DNA of 64,000 nucleotides from Lacisediminimonas profundi (GCF_008831265.1 NZ_VTTH01000001.1:1116001-1180000); one strand, 5' to 3'. Numbered from the stretch's first letter, positions 1-9,627 are shown. A program made the numbers and translations. Notes: generated from the sequence alone by a model not told the origin.

Positions 1-482
1 CTGCGGTCCTGCTGCGCGCCGACCATGCCAAGGGCCTGATCAATTTTTATGGCAATGTCGAAGGCAACGACATCTTCGAAGGCACCACCGACATCGTCGT
101 GTGCGACGGTTTCGTCGGCAACGTGGTACTCAAGGCTTCCGAGGGGTTGGGGCGATTCGTCAAGAATGCGCTGACCGCGGAGTTCAAGAGCAGCCCGCTG
201 AACATGCTGGGGGCGCTGATTGCCCGCGGCGCGATCAAAGCGTTCTCGCGCCGCCTTAATCCCTCCCGCTACAACGGCGCCAGCCTGCTCGGCTTGCGCG
301 GACTTGTATTCAAGAGCCATGGCGGCGAGAATGCCTATGGCTTCGAGCGCGCGATACGGCGCGCCTTCGACGCCGCCCGTAATGACGTACTATCTCGCAT
401 CTCTACAACGATAGCGGAGTGGATGCCGCAAGACGACCAGTCGACACCTGCATCCGAATCCGATAATCAGACAATCGCATGA
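1..482 (+). CDS. plsX: Phosphate acyltransferase PlsX, C-terminal part (5' end outside window)
   Basis: The reading frame is open from base 3 of the window, so this is the last ~159 residues of PlsX, which converts acyl-ACP to acyl-phosphate for phospholipid synthesis at the inner membrane. Family-typical stretches are seen: [20 protein letters not shown] and [16 protein letters not shown] near the start, then [11 protein letters not shown]. The tail after that is polar and variable. The stop overlaps the start of fabH by 4 bp (ATGA), consistent with the usual plsX-fabH coupling. An internal ATG at 99 is not the start, because conserved family sequence lies upstream of it. Confidence 0.93.
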   Translation, partial: AVLLRADHAKGLINFYGNVEGNDIFEGTTDIVVCDGFVGNVVLKASEGLGRFVKNALTAEFKSSPLNMLGALIARGAIKAFSRRLNPSRYNGASLLGLRGLVFKSHGGENAYGFERAIRRAFDAARNDVLSRISTTIAEWMPQDDQSTPASESDNQTIA

Positions 483-1465
483 CTTCATTCAGCAAAATCA
501 TCGGGACCGGCAGTTACCTGCCGCCCCGGCGCGTGACCAACCAGGACCTCACCGCGCAACTGGCGCAGCAGGGCATCGAAACTTCCGACGAATGGATCGT
601 GTCCCGCAGCGGCATTTCGGCCCGGCATTATGCCGAGGACGGTGTGCTTTCCAGCGACCTCGCGGTGGAAGCGGCGAAACGCGCGCTCGAGATGGCCGGC
701 TTGCAGCCCGACGACATCGACCTGATCATCCTCGCCACGTCGACCCCGGACTTCCTCGGTGGTTTCCCCAGCACCGCCTGCGTAGTGCAGCGCAAGCTGG
801 GCATCACCAACAATTGCGCGGCGTTCGACGTGCAGGCAGTGTGCAGCGGCTTCGTTTATGCGCTGTCGATCGCCGACAGCTTCATCAAATCCGGTGCGCA
901 CCGCAAGGTACTGATCATCGGCGCCGAAGTATTCTCCCGCATCCTTGATTTCACCGATCGCGGCACCTGCGTGCTGTTCGGCGATGGCGCCGGCGCCGTG
1001 GTGCTGTCCGAGTCGGCCGAACCGGGCATCCTCGCCTCCAAGATGCATGCCGATGGCAGCCATGCCGACATACTCTGCGTGGCTGGCACGGTAAGCAAGG
1101 GCGGTTTGGCCGGCAGCGGCTTCCTGTACATGGACGGACCGGCAGTGTTCAAGCTGGCGGTGTCCGTGCTGGACAAAGTGGCGCACGAAGCCCTGGATAG
1201 CGCTGGCATGCAGGCGTCGGAAGTCGACTGGCTGATTCCGCACCAGGCCAACATCCGTATCATGCACAGCACCGCGAAGAAGCTCGGCATGCCGCTGGAA
1301 AAGATGGTCGTGACGGTGGACCAGCACGGCAACACCTCGGCGGCGTCGATTCCGCTTGCTCTCGACCTGGCGGTGCGTGATGGCCGGGTCAAGAAGGGCC
1401 AGGCCGTGATGATGGAGGGCGTCGGTGGTGGCTTCACATGGGGCGCCGTGCTGGCGCGCATGTAA
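479..1465 (+). CDS. fabH: Beta-ketoacyl-ACP synthase III (FabH)
   Basis: FabH condenses acetyl-CoA with malonyl-ACP to start type II fatty acid synthesis. At 328 aa it has normal family length. The Cys-His-Asn catalytic triad is intact: Cys122 in QAVCSGF, His255 in PHQANIR and Asn285 in HGNTSAAS. The ATG overlaps the plsX stop by 4 bp, supporting this start by translational coupling. It is the first full gene of the fabHDG-acpP-fabF run. Nothing unusual is seen. Confidence 0.97.
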   Translation: MTSFSKIIGTGSYLPPRRVTNQDLTAQLAQQGIETSDEWIVSRSGISARHYAEDGVLSSDLAVEAAKRALEMAGLQPDDIDLIILATSTPDFLGGFPSTACVVQRKLGITNNCAAFDVQAVCSGFVYALSIADSFIKSGAHRKVLIIGAEVFSRILDFTDRGTCVLFGDGAGAVVLSESAEPGILASKMHADGSHADILCVAGTVSKGGLAGSGFLYMDGPAVFKLAVSVLDKVAHEALDSAGMQASEVDWLIPHQANIRIMHSTAKKLGMPLEKMVVTVDQHGNTSAASIPLALDLAVRDGRVKKGQAVMMEGVGGGFTWGAVLARM

Positions 1466-1501
1466 GCGGCTGGGCCCCAATACCAATAACAGAGACGTTT
1501 C

Positions 1502-2434
1502 ATGACCAGATTTTCATTCGTATTTCCCGGCCAGGGCGCGCAATCGATCGGCATGCTCAATGGCTTCGCCGACAACAGCGTGGTGCGCGATACGGTCGCG
1601 GAGGCCTCCGATGCCATCGGATTCGACCTCGCCCGGCTGATATCGGAAGGCCCCAAGGAAGAACTCGACCTGACCACGAATACCCAGCCAGTGATGCTGA
1701 CCGCGGCGGTTGCGACTTATCGCGCCTGGCTCGCGGCCGGCGGTCCTGCTCCGGCGATCGTTGCCGGCCACAGCCTGGGCGAATACTCGGCACTGGTTGC
1801 TGCCGGCGTCATTGCGTTCAGGGATGCCGTGCCGCTGGTGCGCTTTCGCGCGCAGGCGATGCAGGAAGCAGTGCCGGTCGGCGCCGGCGGCATGGCTGCC
1901 ATCCTGGGCCTGTCGGACGAGGACGTGCGCGCCGCCTGTGCCGAAGCGGCGCAGGGAGAAGTGGTCGAGGCGGTCAACTACAATGCACCGGCGCAGGTAG
2001 TGATCGCCGGCACCAAGGCGGCCGTGGACCGCGCCTGCGAGGCAGCCAAGGCAAGGGGCGCCAAGCGCGCGCTGCCGCTGTCAGTGTCGGCGCCGTTCCA
2101 TTCCTCGCTTCTGAAGCCCGCTTCCGCGCGGCTGCAGGAATATCTGGCGACAGTGGCGTTTTCCGCGCCACAGATCCCGGTGATCAATAATGTCGACGTT
2201 GCCATCGTCTCTGATCCGGCCGCGATCAAGGACGCGCTGGTGCGCCAGGCGGCAAGCCCGGTGCGCTGGGTCGAGACGCTGCAGGCCATGGCCGCCCAGG
2301 GCGTGATGCACGTGGTCGAATGCGGTCCGGGCAAGGTGTTGAGCGGCCTGACCAAGCGCATAGGCAGCGATTTTATTTCCGACGCGATCATGGACCAGGC
2401 ATCGCTCGACAAAGTGCTGGAGAGCCTGAAATGA
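1502..2434 (+). CDS. fabD: Malonyl-CoA:ACP transacylase (FabD)
   Basis: FabD loads malonyl groups onto ACP. The 310-aa protein shows FPGQGAQSIGM at the N-terminus, the nucleophile elbow GHSLGEY with Ser91, and the catalytic His200 in SAPFHSS, all as in the family. It starts 36 bp after fabH and its stop overlaps the fabG start by 4 bp (ATGA). It belongs to the fatty acid operon. Confidence 0.97.
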   Translation: MTRFSFVFPGQGAQSIGMLNGFADNSVVRDTVAEASDAIGFDLARLISEGPKEELDLTTNTQPVMLTAAVATYRAWLAAGGPAPAIVAGHSLGEYSALVAAGVIAFRDAVPLVRFRAQAMQEAVPVGAGGMAAILGLSDEDVRAACAEAAQGEVVEAVNYNAPAQVVIAGTKAAVDRACEAAKARGAKRALPLSVSAPFHSSLLKPASARLQEYLATVAFSAPQIPVINNVDVAIVSDPAAIKDALVRQAASPVRWVETLQAMAAQGVMHVVECGPGKVLSGLTKRIGSDFISDAIMDQASLDKVLESLK

Positions 2435-3192
2435 GCGAACAAGCAGGAGCATTGAACAACCAGGTTGCGCTGGTGACCGGCGCTTCGCGCGGGATTGGCC
2501 GCGCAATCGCGGCCGAGCTTGCGAAGCAGGGCGCGCGCGTGATCGGCACTGCGACGTCCGAAGCCGGCGCCACCGCCATCTCGGCCTATCTTGCCGAGAT
2601 CGGTCCGCAAGCGGGCCGTGGCGTGGTGCTGAACGTGAACGATGCCAAGGCCTGCACCGACCTGATCGACAGCATGCAGAAGGAATTCGGCGGCATCGGC
2701 ATCCTTGTCAATAACGCGGGAATCACGCAGGATCAGCTGGCGATGCGGATGAAGGACGAGGAATGGGACGCGGTGATCGCGACCAACCTGACTGCCGTGT
2801 CGCGCCTGTCGCGCGGCGTGCTGCGCGGCATGATGAAAGCCAAGCAGGGACGCATCATCAACATCACCTCGGTGGTCGGCTCGGCCGGCAACGCCGGCCA
2901 GATGAATTATGCGGCAGCCAAAGCCGGCGTGGCCGGCATGAGCCGTGCGCTGGCCCGCGAGATCGGCAGCCGCAACATTACAGTGAACTGCATCGCGCCG
3001 GGCTTCATAGACACCGACATGACGCGTTCCCTGACCGAGCCGCAGATCAATGCCTTGTTGCAGCAGATTCCGCTGGGCCGCTTCGGGCTACCGGAAGACA
3101 TCGCAGCGGCGGCCGCCTTCCTGGCTTCGCCGCAGGCAGGCTACATCACGGGCACCACCCTGCACGTGAATGGCGGCATGTACATGGCATAG
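2431..3192 (+). CDS. fabG: 3-oxoacyl-ACP reductase (FabG)
   Basis: This NADPH-dependent short-chain dehydrogenase reduces 3-oxoacyl-ACP in the elongation cycle. From the ATG at 2431, overlapping the fabD stop, the protein is 253 aa. It shows the cofactor loop TGASRGIG (17-24), NNAG (94-97) and the catalytic Ser147, Tyr160 and Lys164 in NITSVVG...MNYAAAKAG. The frame is open further upstream (to 2320), but that part lies inside fabD in another frame and does not resemble SDR sequence, so the coupled start is preferred. Confidence 0.96.
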   Translation: MSEQAGALNNQVALVTGASRGIGRAIAAELAKQGARVIGTATSEAGATAISAYLAEIGPQAGRGVVLNVNDAKACTDLIDSMQKEFGGIGILVNNAGITQDQLAMRMKDEEWDAVIATNLTAVSRLSRGVLRGMMKAKQGRIINITSVVGSAGNAGQMNYAAAKAGVAGMSRALAREIGSRNITVNCIAPGFIDTDMTRSLTEPQINALLQQIPLGRFGLPEDIAAAAAFLASPQAGYITGTTLHVNGGMYMA

Positions 3193-3325
3193 CAGCAGCC
3201 GGGCCGGTGCTGCATCGCTGCCACATGGGCGTTTTCGTCTATGGCAGCAAGTCCCGAAAGTCATTTCTGGTGCCGCAAACCTGATAAAATGCGCGCACTT
3301 TCTGTAACCACCCTGGAGGCATAAG

Positions 3326-3565
3326 ATGTCGGATATCGAATCAAGAGTTAAGAAGATCGTCGCTGAGCAACTCGGCGTCGCAGAAGCGGACATCAAGATC
3401 GAATCGTCGTTCGTTGACGACCTCGGCGCGGATTCGCTGGACACGGTAGAACTCGTCATGGCGCTCGAAGACGAATTCGAAATGGAGATCCCGGACGAAG
3501 AAGCCGAGAAGATCACCACCGTTCAGCAGGCAATCGACTACGCAAAGGCCCACGTCAAGGCTTGA
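3326..3565 (+). CDS. acpP: Acyl carrier protein
   Basis: This is the 79-aa acidic acyl carrier protein that holds growing acyl chains on a 4'-phosphopantetheine arm. The attachment site is Ser37 in [10 protein letters not shown], which the AcpS encoded at 16.6 kb would modify. A clear ribosome site (GGAGG) lies 5-9 bp upstream of the ATG. The 133-bp gap after fabG may hold its own promoter; an AT-rich TGATAAAAT stretch sits about 40 bp before the start. Confidence 0.97.
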   Translation: MSDIESRVKKIVAEQLGVAEADIKIESSFVDDLGADSLDTVELVMALEDEFEMEIPDEEAEKITTVQQAIDYAKAHVKA

Positions 3566-3594
3566 CGTTCGGGTAAGTACTTCAGGAGATCCGT

Positions 3595-4842
3595 TTGGGC
3601 CGCTCACAACAGCGTCGCGTCGTCATCACCGGTCTGGGCTGTGTATCCCCGATTGGCAACTCGGTTGCCGAATCATGGGATGCCCTGATCGCGGGGCGAT
3701 CGGGTATCGCGAACATTACCCGCTTCGATGCTTCAGCCTTCAGCACCCGCTTTGCAGGTGAAGTGAAGGACTTCAAGATCGAAGAATACATGCCGGCCAA
3801 GGAAGCCCGTCATATGGATACTTTTATCCACTATGGCATGGCGGCCGGAATCCAGGCAATCAAGGATAGCGGCGTCGTTGTCAGCGACGCAAATGCGGAG
3901 CGGATCGGCGTATTGATCGGATCCGGGATCGGCGGACTGCCTCTGATCGAGGACACGCATGCCGAGTTGACCAATCGAGGTCCGCGGCGCATCAGCCCGT
4001 TCTTCGTGCCGGCTTCGATCATCAACATGATCTCCGGGAATCTGTCGATCATGTACGGATTGAAGGGCCCCAACCTTGCAATCGTCACGGCCTGCACGAC
4101 GGGCCTGCATTGCATAGGCGCGGCCGGACGCCTGATCGAATACGGCGATGCCGACATGATGATCGCCGGCGGCTCGGAGGCGACCATCTCGCCACTGGGC
4201 CTGGGCGGATTCGCCGCGGCGCGCGCACTTTCCGCACGCAACGATGACCCGACCACGGCTTCCCGCCCCTGGGACCGCGATCGCGACGGCTTCGTGCTGG
4301 GTGAGGGTGCAGGCGTGATGGTGCTGGAAGAGTACGAGCACGCAAAGGCCCGTGGTGCCCGGATTTACGCCGAGCTGCTCGGGTTCGGCATGAGCGCGGA
4401 TGCGCACCACATGACGGCTCCGCTGGAAGACGGCGATGGCGCCCGGCGCTGCATGATCGCCGCCATGTCCAATGCCGGCATCAATCCCGACCAGGTCAAC
4501 TACGTCAACGCCCACGGCACCTCGACGCCACTGGGTGACATGGCGGAAACCGTGGCGATCAAACGCACTCTGGGCGACCACGCGTCGAAGATCGTCGTCA
4601 ACTCGACAAAATCGATGACCGGCCATCTGCTGGGCGGTGCTGGCGGACTTGAGTCGGTGTTCACGGTACTGGCGGTCCACAAGCAGATATCGCCACCGAC
4701 CATCAATATCTTCAACCAGGATCCTGCCTGCGACCTCGACTACTGCGCCAACACGGCGCGGGACATGAAAATCGACGTTGCAGTAAAGAATTCATTCGGC
4801 TTCGGCGGAACGAACGGCACGCTGATTTTCGGCAAAGTCTGA
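3595..4842 (+). CDS. fabF: Beta-ketoacyl-ACP synthase II (FabF)
   Basis: FabF is the elongating condensing enzyme. It is 415 aa with the Cys-His-His triad intact: Cys167 in TACTTG, His307 in NAHGTST and His344 in [10 protein letters not shown]. The start is a TTG with AGGAG at 3584-3588, about 6 bp upstream; no ATG fits the conserved N-terminus [15 protein letters not shown]. It follows acpP by 29 bp, the usual acpP-fabF pair. Confidence 0.96.
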   Translation: MGRSQQRRVVITGLGCVSPIGNSVAESWDALIAGRSGIANITRFDASAFSTRFAGEVKDFKIEEYMPAKEARHMDTFIHYGMAAGIQAIKDSGVVVSDANAERIGVLIGSGIGGLPLIEDTHAELTNRGPRRISPFFVPASIINMISGNLSIMYGLKGPNLAIVTACTTGLHCIGAAGRLIEYGDADMMIAGGSEATISPLGLGGFAAARALSARNDDPTTASRPWDRDRDGFVLGEGAGVMVLEEYEHAKARGARIYAELLGFGMSADAHHMTAPLEDGDGARRCMIAAMSNAGINPDQVNYVNAHGTSTPLGDMAETVAIKRTLGDHASKIVVNSTKSMTGHLLGGAGGLESVFTVLAVHKQISPPTINIFNQDPACDLDYCANTARDMKIDVAVKNSFGFGGTNGTLIFGKV

Positions 4843-4850
4843 TCCTTGCG

Positions 4851-4872
4851 CTTCCCCGCGGCCGCGGGGAAG
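4851..4872. other. Perfect 22-bp palindrome after fabF
   Basis: Two directly abutting 11-bp arms (CTTCCCCGCGG and its complement) begin 8 bp after the fabF stop. No T-run follows, so it is not a classical Rho-independent terminator. It may act as a processing or 3'-end stabilising hairpin, or as a protein site. Confidence 0.5.
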
Positions 4873-4885
4873 CCGACCACCCTCC

Positions 4886-5431
4886 ATGTCCATCGCCGCG
4901 TCGGTTGTCATCAACCCTTCCCGGCTGCTCCGTTTCCTCCTTGCCCTGCTTGCTGCACTCCTCATTGGGGTCGCTTGCTGGATCGCGCTCTTTGCGCAGG
5001 CTGGCTACTTTGAATCCCCGATACTGTCCGCACTTTCAGGCAATGCCCTCCCGCTGATCCCGTTCGTTGCCGGCGTCTGCTTGTTCCATTCGGCATTCCG
5101 GCCAAGAAAATCGTTCCAGCTTGATATATCCGGACTCGGGGAAATCAGGTTGAGGGAACATGACACACGTGCTGCCGCGGACCCCGGGAAAAGTTCCCCG
5201 GATGACAAAAGCAGCAGTGAAGCGGTCCGGCTGATGGACGACTCCACGATCTGGCCCAAGCTGCTCGCGCTGCGCCTGTGCCGGGCAGATGGAACGCGAA
5301 CCGGCCTGGTCGTATTGCCCGACATGGTGGAGCCGGAGGGTTTTCGCGCGCTGGTCGTCGCGATCCGCTGGATTGCCGCTCGCGGGACGCCGCAGGTGCA
5401 AGCGTTGCAGGAGGAAGATCCGCTCCCATAA
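4886..5431 (+). CDS. Small inner-membrane protein, possibly YgfX/CptA-like
   Basis: This 181-aa protein lies between fabF and rpoE. Two hydrophobic segments (about residues 14-36 and 47-66) suggest a membrane hairpin, followed by a polar linker (90-110) and a small soluble C-terminal part. The last ~70 residues (WPKLLALRLCRADGTRTGLV, then LPDMVEPEGFRALVVAIRW) resemble the C-terminal half of YgfX-type proteins, which also have an N-terminal two-helix hairpin. That assignment is from memory and tentative. Position next to rpoE is common in Burkholderiales. Confidence 0.7.
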   Translation: MSIAASVVINPSRLLRFLLALLAALLIGVACWIALFAQAGYFESPILSALSGNALPLIPFVAGVCLFHSAFRPRKSFQLDISGLGEIRLREHDTRAAADPGKSSPDDKSSSEAVRLMDDSTIWPKLLALRLCRADGTRTGLVVLPDMVEPEGFRALVVAIRWIAARGTPQVQALQEEDPLP

Positions 5432-5453
5432 CGCAAGTAACTCAACCGATTTT

Positions 5454-5480
5454 GAACTTTGTTCTATTTCCCATGGTCAA
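5454..5480 (+). promoter_or_regulatory. Possible sigma-E-type promoter upstream of rpoE
   Basis: GAACTT at 5454-5459 resembles the -35 element of sigma-E promoters (GGAACTT). A TCAATA element follows 17 bp later at 5477, in roughly the expected -10 position, and rpoE begins 43 bp downstream. Autoregulation of rpoE is well known in proteobacteria; the match here is only partial. Confidence 0.35.
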
Positions 5481-5522
5481 TATCAGGCTGCGTGATGTGG
5501 CAGGCAACGAAGGGACAGGGCA

Positions 5523-6125
5523 TTGACCACCGAGCGCGACATTGATCAGCTGCTGGTCGAGCGTGTCCAGCGGGGCGACAAGAAGGCGTTCGAGCTTCTG
5601 GTCGTCAAGTATCAGCGCAAGCTGATGCGGCTGGTGTCGCGCCTTGTTCGCGACCAGGCGGAGGCGGAGGATGTGGTGCAGGAAGCCTTCATCAAGGCCT
5701 ACCGTGCGCTGCCGCAATTCCGTGGCGACTCGGCGTTCTACACCTGGCTCTACCGGATCGGCATCAATACGGCGAAGAACTATCTGGTCACGCAGGGAAG
5801 GCGCGCGCCGACCTCGACCGAGGCCGACGCTGAAGAGGCGGAGACCTTCGATGACGGCGAACAATTGCGCGATATCAATACGCCGGAGTCGATGCTCGCC
5901 ACCAAGCAGATTGCAGAAACCGTGAATGTGGCGATGGATGCACTACCGGACGAATTACGGATGGCGATTACATTGCGGGAAATTGAGGGATTAAGCTACG
6001 ATGAGATTGCCGAAGCAATGGGATGCCCGATAGGAACTGTGCGCAGCAGGATCTTCCGGGCGCGTGAAGCGATAGCCGAAAAACTGCGCCCTTTGCTGGG
6101 CACGGCAATCGACAAGAGATGGTAG
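5523..6125 (+). CDS. rpoE: RNA polymerase sigma factor RpoE (sigma-24)
   Basis: This is an ECF sigma factor of 200 aa for the envelope stress response. Region 2 (about 25-95) includes AEAEDVVQEAFIKAYRALP and TWLYRIGINTAKNYL. Region 4 (about 132-188) ends in the helix-turn-helix LSYDEIAEAMGCPIGTVRSR. The start is a TTG with an AGGGACAGGG stretch just upstream. It is followed by rseA, rseB and mucD, the standard regulatory module in which RseA holds RpoE at the membrane. Confidence 0.95.
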   Translation: MTTERDIDQLLVERVQRGDKKAFELLVVKYQRKLMRLVSRLVRDQAEAEDVVQEAFIKAYRALPQFRGDSAFYTWLYRIGINTAKNYLVTQGRRAPTSTEADAEEAETFDDGEQLRDINTPESMLATKQIAETVNVAMDALPDELRMAITLREIEGLSYDEIAEAMGCPIGTVRSRIFRAREAIAEKLRPLLGTAIDKRW

Positions 6126-6218
6126 CAGTGCAGGCAATGTGGCACCAATGATCCGCCGGCTCGGCGGACAAGACAAGTTGTTCAACAAGGGATGGGCTCC
6201 GCAAACGCGAGCAGGATA

Positions 6219-6812
6219 ATGAATACCAAGACAAGCATGCATGCCAGGATTTCGGCTTTCGCCGACGGTGAACTCTCCGACGCAGAGATCGACGATGTGC
6301 TGGAGGAACTCAAGACGCCGGAAGGGCGCGCCGCTTGGGATGCTTACCATCAGGTTGGCGACATGATCCGCAGTGCTGACATGGATGTGCCGCTATCTGT
6401 CGGCTTCTCCGCCCGCATGGCGGCGCGACTGGAAGCCGAGCCGACCGTGCTGGCGCCTGCTGCCAGCCCCGCGGCGAAGAAGCAGGCCAGCCCGGTTCGA
6501 CGCTTTGCCGTGCCCGCATTCGCCGCGGCCGCGGTCGCGGCGCTGGCCTTCATACTCACGCCGCCGGTCCTCAAGAGCCTGAAAGATAATCCCTCCGTCC
6601 GCCAGGATTCGGTCGTTGCCGCCGCCAGCCAGTCGATCTCGCACGCGTCCGTGATGGCAGCTGCCGCGCCGGCAGCTGCAGGCAGTGCGATCGTGTTGCG
6701 CGCGTCGGAACTGGATCAATACGTGCAGGCCCACCAGCGCATCTCGCCGGCTGTCGACGGCGCCGCGCAATTTGCCGGCCCGGCGGCGTTCGCCGGTTCA
6801 TCGGCGAAATAG
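6219..6812 (+). CDS. rseA: Anti-sigma-E factor RseA
   Basis: RseA is a single-span membrane protein whose cytoplasmic N-terminus binds RpoE. From the ATG at 6219 it is 197 aa. The N-terminal sigma-binding region has the typical ISAFADGELSDAEIDDVLEE, with AWDAYHQVGDMIRS further on. A transmembrane helix lies at about 96-115, and the periplasmic tail is Ala-rich. An in-frame ATG at 6192 would add nine residues; neither has an ideal ribosome site, and family alignment in memory favours the shorter form. Confidence 0.88.
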   Translation: MNTKTSMHARISAFADGELSDAEIDDVLEELKTPEGRAAWDAYHQVGDMIRSADMDVPLSVGFSARMAARLEAEPTVLAPAASPAAKKQASPVRRFAVPAFAAAAVAALAFILTPPVLKSLKDNPSVRQDSVVAAASQSISHASVMAAAAPAAAGSAIVLRASELDQYVQAHQRISPAVDGAAQFAGPAAFAGSSAK

Positions 6813-6818
6813 GGCACC

Positions 6819-7862
6819 ATGCGCCGGATGCTGGCTATTCCCAGGCTGCTCCTCGTCTGTTCAGCAATCCTCGCGACGGCCGCGCATGCGCAGACGGCGG
6901 GGCGTACCGGATCGGACCCGGCCCCGGCCGTGAGTGCGGCAGGTGCGGACGCGCAAGCCTTGCTGCGCCGTGCGCAGACTGCAGCGCAGCGCCTGGCCTA
7001 TTCCGGCACATTCGTCTACCAGCAGGGCAGCCAGATCCGCACCTCGCGCATCACGCACCTGGTGGAAGGCCGCAACGAACTGGAAAAGCTGGAGGTCCTC
7101 GACGGTCGTCCGCGCGAATACATACGCACCAACGACGAGATCGTCTGCTACGTGCCGGAATCGCGCACGCTGCTGCTCGAGAAGCGGGTAACACAGGACG
7201 TCTTCCCCGCCATCATTTCCGCCACGCCGGCGGAATTGGCCGCGCACTACACGATACGCAAGGGCGCAAGCGGCCGGGTCGCCGGTTTCGAAGCCGATTC
7301 CGTCACGCTCCAGCCGAAGGACAAGCTGCGATACGGTTACGCGCTGTGGACAGAGCGCGCCAGCGGCCTGCTGCTGCGGGTGCAGACCACCGGCGAGAAC
7401 GGTGACGTGGTGGAGCAAATCACGTTTACACAACTGGAGATCGGGCGCATTGAGCGCAGCCGGGTCCGCCCGCGCGTGGCGGACACGCGCGGCTGGCGTG
7501 TGGAAAACGCAGTGATGCAAGGCGCCGATCTGTCGAACTGGTCGGTGGGCGGCATTCCGGCCGGGTTCCGCAAGGTGCGCGAGATCAGGCGCCTGGTCAT
7601 CGACACCGGACTGTCCGAAGGAACGGCGAAAGGTCCGTCGCGGCGCGAAGTGTCGCAAATCGTTTTTTCCGACGGCATTGCGGTGATTTCGATTTTCATC
7701 GAGCCGGCCTCGCAGAGCCGCACCGAGGGGTCTGTCCGCCAGGGCGCGATGAATATCGTCGGCAAGCGACAGGGTGATTTTTGGCTTACCATTGTCGGCG
7801 AAGTACCCTCTGAGGCGATCCGTCAGGTCGCCAGTTCGATTGAATTCAGGCCCGTAAAGTAG
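6819..7862 (+). CDS. rseB: Sigma-E regulatory protein RseB/MucB
   Basis: RseB is a periplasmic protein that binds RseA and senses mislocalised lipoproteins or LPS. The 347-aa product has a signal peptide (cleavage probably AHA|Q at 24/25). Family sequence follows, including AYSGTFVYQQG and SRITHLVEGRNELEKLEVLD. It begins 6 bp after rseA and ends 10 bp before mucD, so the four genes are one unit. Confidence 0.93.
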   Translation: MRRMLAIPRLLLVCSAILATAAHAQTAGRTGSDPAPAVSAAGADAQALLRRAQTAAQRLAYSGTFVYQQGSQIRTSRITHLVEGRNELEKLEVLDGRPREYIRTNDEIVCYVPESRTLLLEKRVTQDVFPAIISATPAELAAHYTIRKGASGRVAGFEADSVTLQPKDKLRYGYALWTERASGLLLRVQTTGENGDVVEQITFTQLEIGRIERSRVRPRVADTRGWRVENAVMQGADLSNWSVGGIPAGFRKVREIRRLVIDTGLSEGTAKGPSRREVSQIVFSDGIAVISIFIEPASQSRTEGSVRQGAMNIVGKRQGDFWLTIVGEVPSEAIRQVASSIEFRPVK

Positions 7863-7872
7863 AAGAGTGCAT

Positions 7873-9351
7873 ATGAAATCGATATTGCAGTTCAGGTCCG
7901 GAATAGTCGCTGCCGCGTTGAGCGCAGCGGTGGTTCTCGTTCTCCCCCTCGCTGGCTTGGTGACGCCGGCCGTCGCGGCCGCTCCGGCCGGTTTGCCCGA
8001 CTTTGCCGACCTGGTCGATAAAGTCGGCCCGGCAGTCGTCAACATCCGCACCAGCGAGCGCGTCAAATTGAACGGAAACGGCGGCGTTGCCAGCCCCGAT
8101 GATGAAGAAATGCAGGAGTTCTTCCGTCGCTTCTTTGGCATTCCGGTGCCGCGCCAGCAGCAACCCAGTCCCGCCCCGCGTGGACGCAGCCCGGCACCCA
8201 AGTCGGACGAACTGGTGCCGCGCGGCGTCGGTTCCGGCTTCATCACTTCCGCCGACGGCTATGTCCTGACCAATGCGCACGTGGTTGATGGCGCCGACGA
8301 GGTGTTCGTTACGCTCACCGACAAGCGTGAATTCAAGGCCAGGATTGTCGGCATCGACAAGCGCAGCGACGTTGGCGTCGTCAAGATCGAGGGCAGCAAC
8401 CTGCCGCGCGTGGCCATTGGCGATTCCAGCAAGGTGCGTGCTGGTGAATGGGTGATTGCGATCGGTTCGCCGTTCGGCCTGGAAAGCACGGTGACTGCCG
8501 GGATTGTCTCGGCCAAGGCGCGCGATACCGGCGACTACCTGCCACTGATCCAGACCGACGTCGCGGTCAACCCCGGCAATTCCGGCGGTCCGCTGCTGAA
8601 CATGCGGGGCGAGGTGATTGGAATCAACTCCCAGATCTACAGCCGCTCGGGTGGCTACATGGGCATTTCGTTCGCGATTCCGATCGACGAGGCGATGCGG
8701 GTTGCCGAGCAGTTGCGCACGAGCGGCAAGGTGACGCGCGGACGCATCGGCGTGGCGATTGGCGAGGTCACCAAGGAGGTGGCTGAATCGCTCGGCCTGC
8801 CGCGCGCGCAGGGCGCGCTGGTGCAGCGGGTCGAAGCCGGTGCGCCGGCCGAGAAGGCTGGCATAGAGGCGGGCGACATCATCTTGCGCTACAACGGTAC
8901 GCCGATCGAAAAATCCAGCGACCTGCCGCGATTGGTCGGCAGCACCAAGCCGGGATCGAAGGCGACGCTGTCGATCTGGCGCAAGGGCGCTGGCCGTGAC
9001 GTTCCCATCATCGTGGCCGAGATGGAGTCGGACAAGGCGGCGGCGAAGAAGGAAGAACGCAAGGCCAAGCCCGAGCAGCCGACCAACTTCCTCGGACTGG
9101 GGGTGATGGACCTGACCGACGCCCAGAAGAAGGAATTGCGCGTGGATGGCGGCGTACTGGTGGAAGTGGCCGAGGGCCCGTCTGCCCGAGCCGGCCTGCG
9201 CCCGGGCGATCTGATCCTGCGTATCAACAACACCGATGTCAAGGATACGAAGCAGTTCGCGGCGGTGGTCTCCAAGCTGGACCCGAAGCGGGCGCCCTTG
9301 TTGTTGGTTCGGCGCGGCGAGGCGACCCAGTTCGTGCCGGTGAAGCCGTGA
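7873..9351 (+). CDS. mucD: Periplasmic serine protease MucD/DegP (HtrA family)
   Basis: This is an ATP-independent periplasmic protease and chaperone. From the ATG at 7873 it has 492 aa: a signal peptide (about 1-36), a trypsin-like domain with His136 in TNAHVV, Asp166 in KRSDVGV and Ser237 in NPGNSGGP, and two PDZ domains (about 255-350 and 385-485). A GTG two codons upstream (7867) is also possible, but a GAAGAG ribosome site fits the ATG better. A disordered Pro/Gln/Arg-rich linker lies at about 90-112. It is the last gene of the sigma-E module. Confidence 0.95.
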   Translation: MKSILQFRSGIVAAALSAAVVLVLPLAGLVTPAVAAAPAGLPDFADLVDKVGPAVVNIRTSERVKLNGNGGVASPDDEEMQEFFRRFFGIPVPRQQQPSPAPRGRSPAPKSDELVPRGVGSGFITSADGYVLTNAHVVDGADEVFVTLTDKREFKARIVGIDKRSDVGVVKIEGSNLPRVAIGDSSKVRAGEWVIAIGSPFGLESTVTAGIVSAKARDTGDYLPLIQTDVAVNPGNSGGPLLNMRGEVIGINSQIYSRSGGYMGISFAIPIDEAMRVAEQLRTSGKVTRGRIGVAIGEVTKEVAESLGLPRAQGALVQRVEAGAPAEKAGIEAGDIILRYNGTPIEKSSDLPRLVGSTKPGSKATLSIWRKGAGRDVPIIVAEMESDKAAAKKEERKAKPEQPTNFLGLGVMDLTDAQKKELRVDGGVLVEVAEGPSARAGLRPGDLILRINNTDVKDTKQFAAVVSKLDPKRAPLLLVRRGEATQFVPVKP

Positions 9352-9375
9352 CCCTGGCGGTGGGCTGACTTTCCG

Positions 9376-9627
9376 TTGATCCGCTTCACCCTCTACTCCC
9401 GCACCTGGTGCCATCTGTGCGACGACATGCTCATCGCACTGAAGGCATTCCCGGTCGGTACCGACTACAGCGTCGACGTCATCGACGTCGATGCTGATCC
9501 GGCACTGGTCGAGCTGTACGACGAGCTGGTGCCGGTGCTTTTTGCGGCGAAGCCGGGCGCCGGACCCGAACGGATCTGCCACTATTTTCTCGATCCGGCC
9601 CGGCTTTCCGCCTTCCTCGCCGCCTGA
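9376..9627 (+). CDS. Glutaredoxin-like thiol protein (DUF836 type)
   Basis: The 83-aa protein has a thioredoxin-fold N-terminus with a redox CxxC (Cys12-His-Leu-Cys15 in YSRTWCHLCDDM) and a cis-Pro region at VPVLF. It matches the short glutaredoxin-like family often found between mucD and lepA in betaproteobacteria. The start is a TTG; no ATG precedes the conserved IRFTLYSRTWCHLC. It starts 24 bp after mucD. Its physiological partner is unknown. Confidence 0.85.
   Translation: MIRFTLYSRTWCHLCDDMLIALKAFPVGTDYSVDVIDVDADPALVELYDELVPVLFAAKPGAGPERICHYFLDPARLSAFLAA

Noticed and set aside
485-1486. Long minus-strand open frame opposite fabH, and similar long antisense frames opposite mucD, lepA, uvrC and pilus ATPase
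   Set aside because: They mirror strongly coding plus-strand genes in high-G+C DNA; their translations are His/Arg/Gln-rich shadows with no family signature.
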